Below are positions 63,715 to 64,000 of a stretch of DNA of 64,000 bases, piece after piece. Below the pieces are notes generated by a model that had not been told where the DNA came from, did no database searches, and worked only from the letters and a program-made list of their open reading frames with translations. Source of the stretch: Cheilinus undulatus. Taxonomy: Eukaryota > Chordata > Actinopteri > Labriformes > Labridae. The translations under genes and the position numbers were made by a program. The DNA lies in assembly GCF_018320785.1 (NCBI RefSeq), contig NC_054878.1:30951523-31015522 (forward strand), given 5' to 3'. Numbering within the stretch: position 1 is the first letter of the stretch; the number at the start of each line of letters is the position of its first letter.

Positions 63715-63810
63715 ATGTTTTACAGGATCCACGGTACCATTGCTAAACCACTCCTTCACTCCCTGAGGCAACTTATTTTGTTACGTAATTCCCGAAAATT
63801 TACGTCCAAA
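63715..63810 (+). CDS. In-frame N-terminal extension of prep, possible mitochondrial presequence
   Basis: An ATG at 63715 opens a frame that runs without a stop for 32 codons into the conserved prep start at 63811. The extension contains MFYRIHGTIAKPLLHSLRQL followed by ILLRNSRKFTSK. It has nine Arg/Lys residues, no Asp or Glu, and an alternation of basic and hydrophobic residues like a mitochondrial targeting helix. The first ATG has a poor context (T at -3); the second has A at -3, so leaky scanning could give both forms. The frame also stays open further upstream to 63583, so the extension could be chance. Confidence 0.4.
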
Positions 63811-63852
63811 ATGTCTTTCCAGTACCCACAGGCTTACCGCGATGATGCAGTT
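63811..63852 (+). CDS. prep: Prolyl endopeptidase, first coding exon (rest beyond window)
   Basis: The exon encodes MSFQYPQAYRDDAV and ends in front of a strong donor (GTAAGT from 63853) in phase 0. Human PREP begins MLSLQYPDVYRDETAV and has the same exon break. PREP is a cytosolic serine peptidase of the S9 family that cuts short peptides after proline; the propeller and catalytic domains are off the right edge. Its position head to head with prdm1 repeats the mammalian gene order (PRDM1 and PREP are neighbours at human 6q21), which supports the call despite the short match. The promoter is CpG-containing and TATA-less. Confidence 0.85.
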
Positions 63853-64000
63853 GTAAGTAAACGTTGCTAGCTCGTTAGCCTAGCTTGCTAATGAGCCGGG
63901 ATGCTTAATCATCATGCCTTTTCATTCATTGGCATGGGCGTCTGCTTTGTTAGCATGCTAGTTAGCTTAGCCTGCTTTGACAACTCACAGTGATTGTTGA

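Overview
This is nuclear DNA from a ray-finned fish, probably a percomorph teleost. The evidence is split genes with GT-AG introns, vertebrate-specific gene families, AT-rich intergenic DNA, and many Tc1/mariner and hAT remnants plus a tRNA-type SINE of the kinds common in fish. No prokaryotic genes, CRISPR arrays or operons are present. I rebuilt the genes by joining splice sites and checking that reading phase is kept across every junction. Family names come from remembered protein families, not from a search.

Layout: (1) 198-551, + strand: the last coding exon(s) and poly(A) signal of a gene I do not recognise. (2) 3614-15234, - strand: complete tram2, 11 coding exons, 369 aa. (3) 16635-21518, - strand: complete xkr5-like XK-family gene, 7 exons, 644 aa; its 3' end lies only a few hundred bases from the tram2 start. 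(4) 24721-40797, - strand: complete prdm1 (Blimp-1) gene, 7 exons, PR domain plus five zinc fingers, about 762-780 aa. (5) 41-63.5 kb: a gene-poor interval rich in repeats. It separates prdm1 from (6) the first exon of prep (prolyl endopeptidase) at 63811-63852, + strand, which runs off the right edge. prdm1 and prep are head to head, as in mammals.

The mobile DNA includes three Tc1-type remnants, two hAT-like elements with perfect 8-bp target duplications, a mariner MITE, a long-inverted-repeat transposon inside a prdm1 intron, two copies of an element filled with GCTAA-type repeats, a LINE fragment, a SINE head and several minisatellites. Two related A/G-rich and C/T-rich low-complexity tracts lie in opposite orientation on either side of the first two prdm1 exons.

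I see no new multi-gene system. The observations most worth following are a possible mitochondrial presequence encoded in frame upstream of the usual prep start, a full match to the CTCF core motif at the prep promoter, and the tram2-xkr5 tandem, which parallels the TRAM1-XKR9 neighbourhood of mammals.
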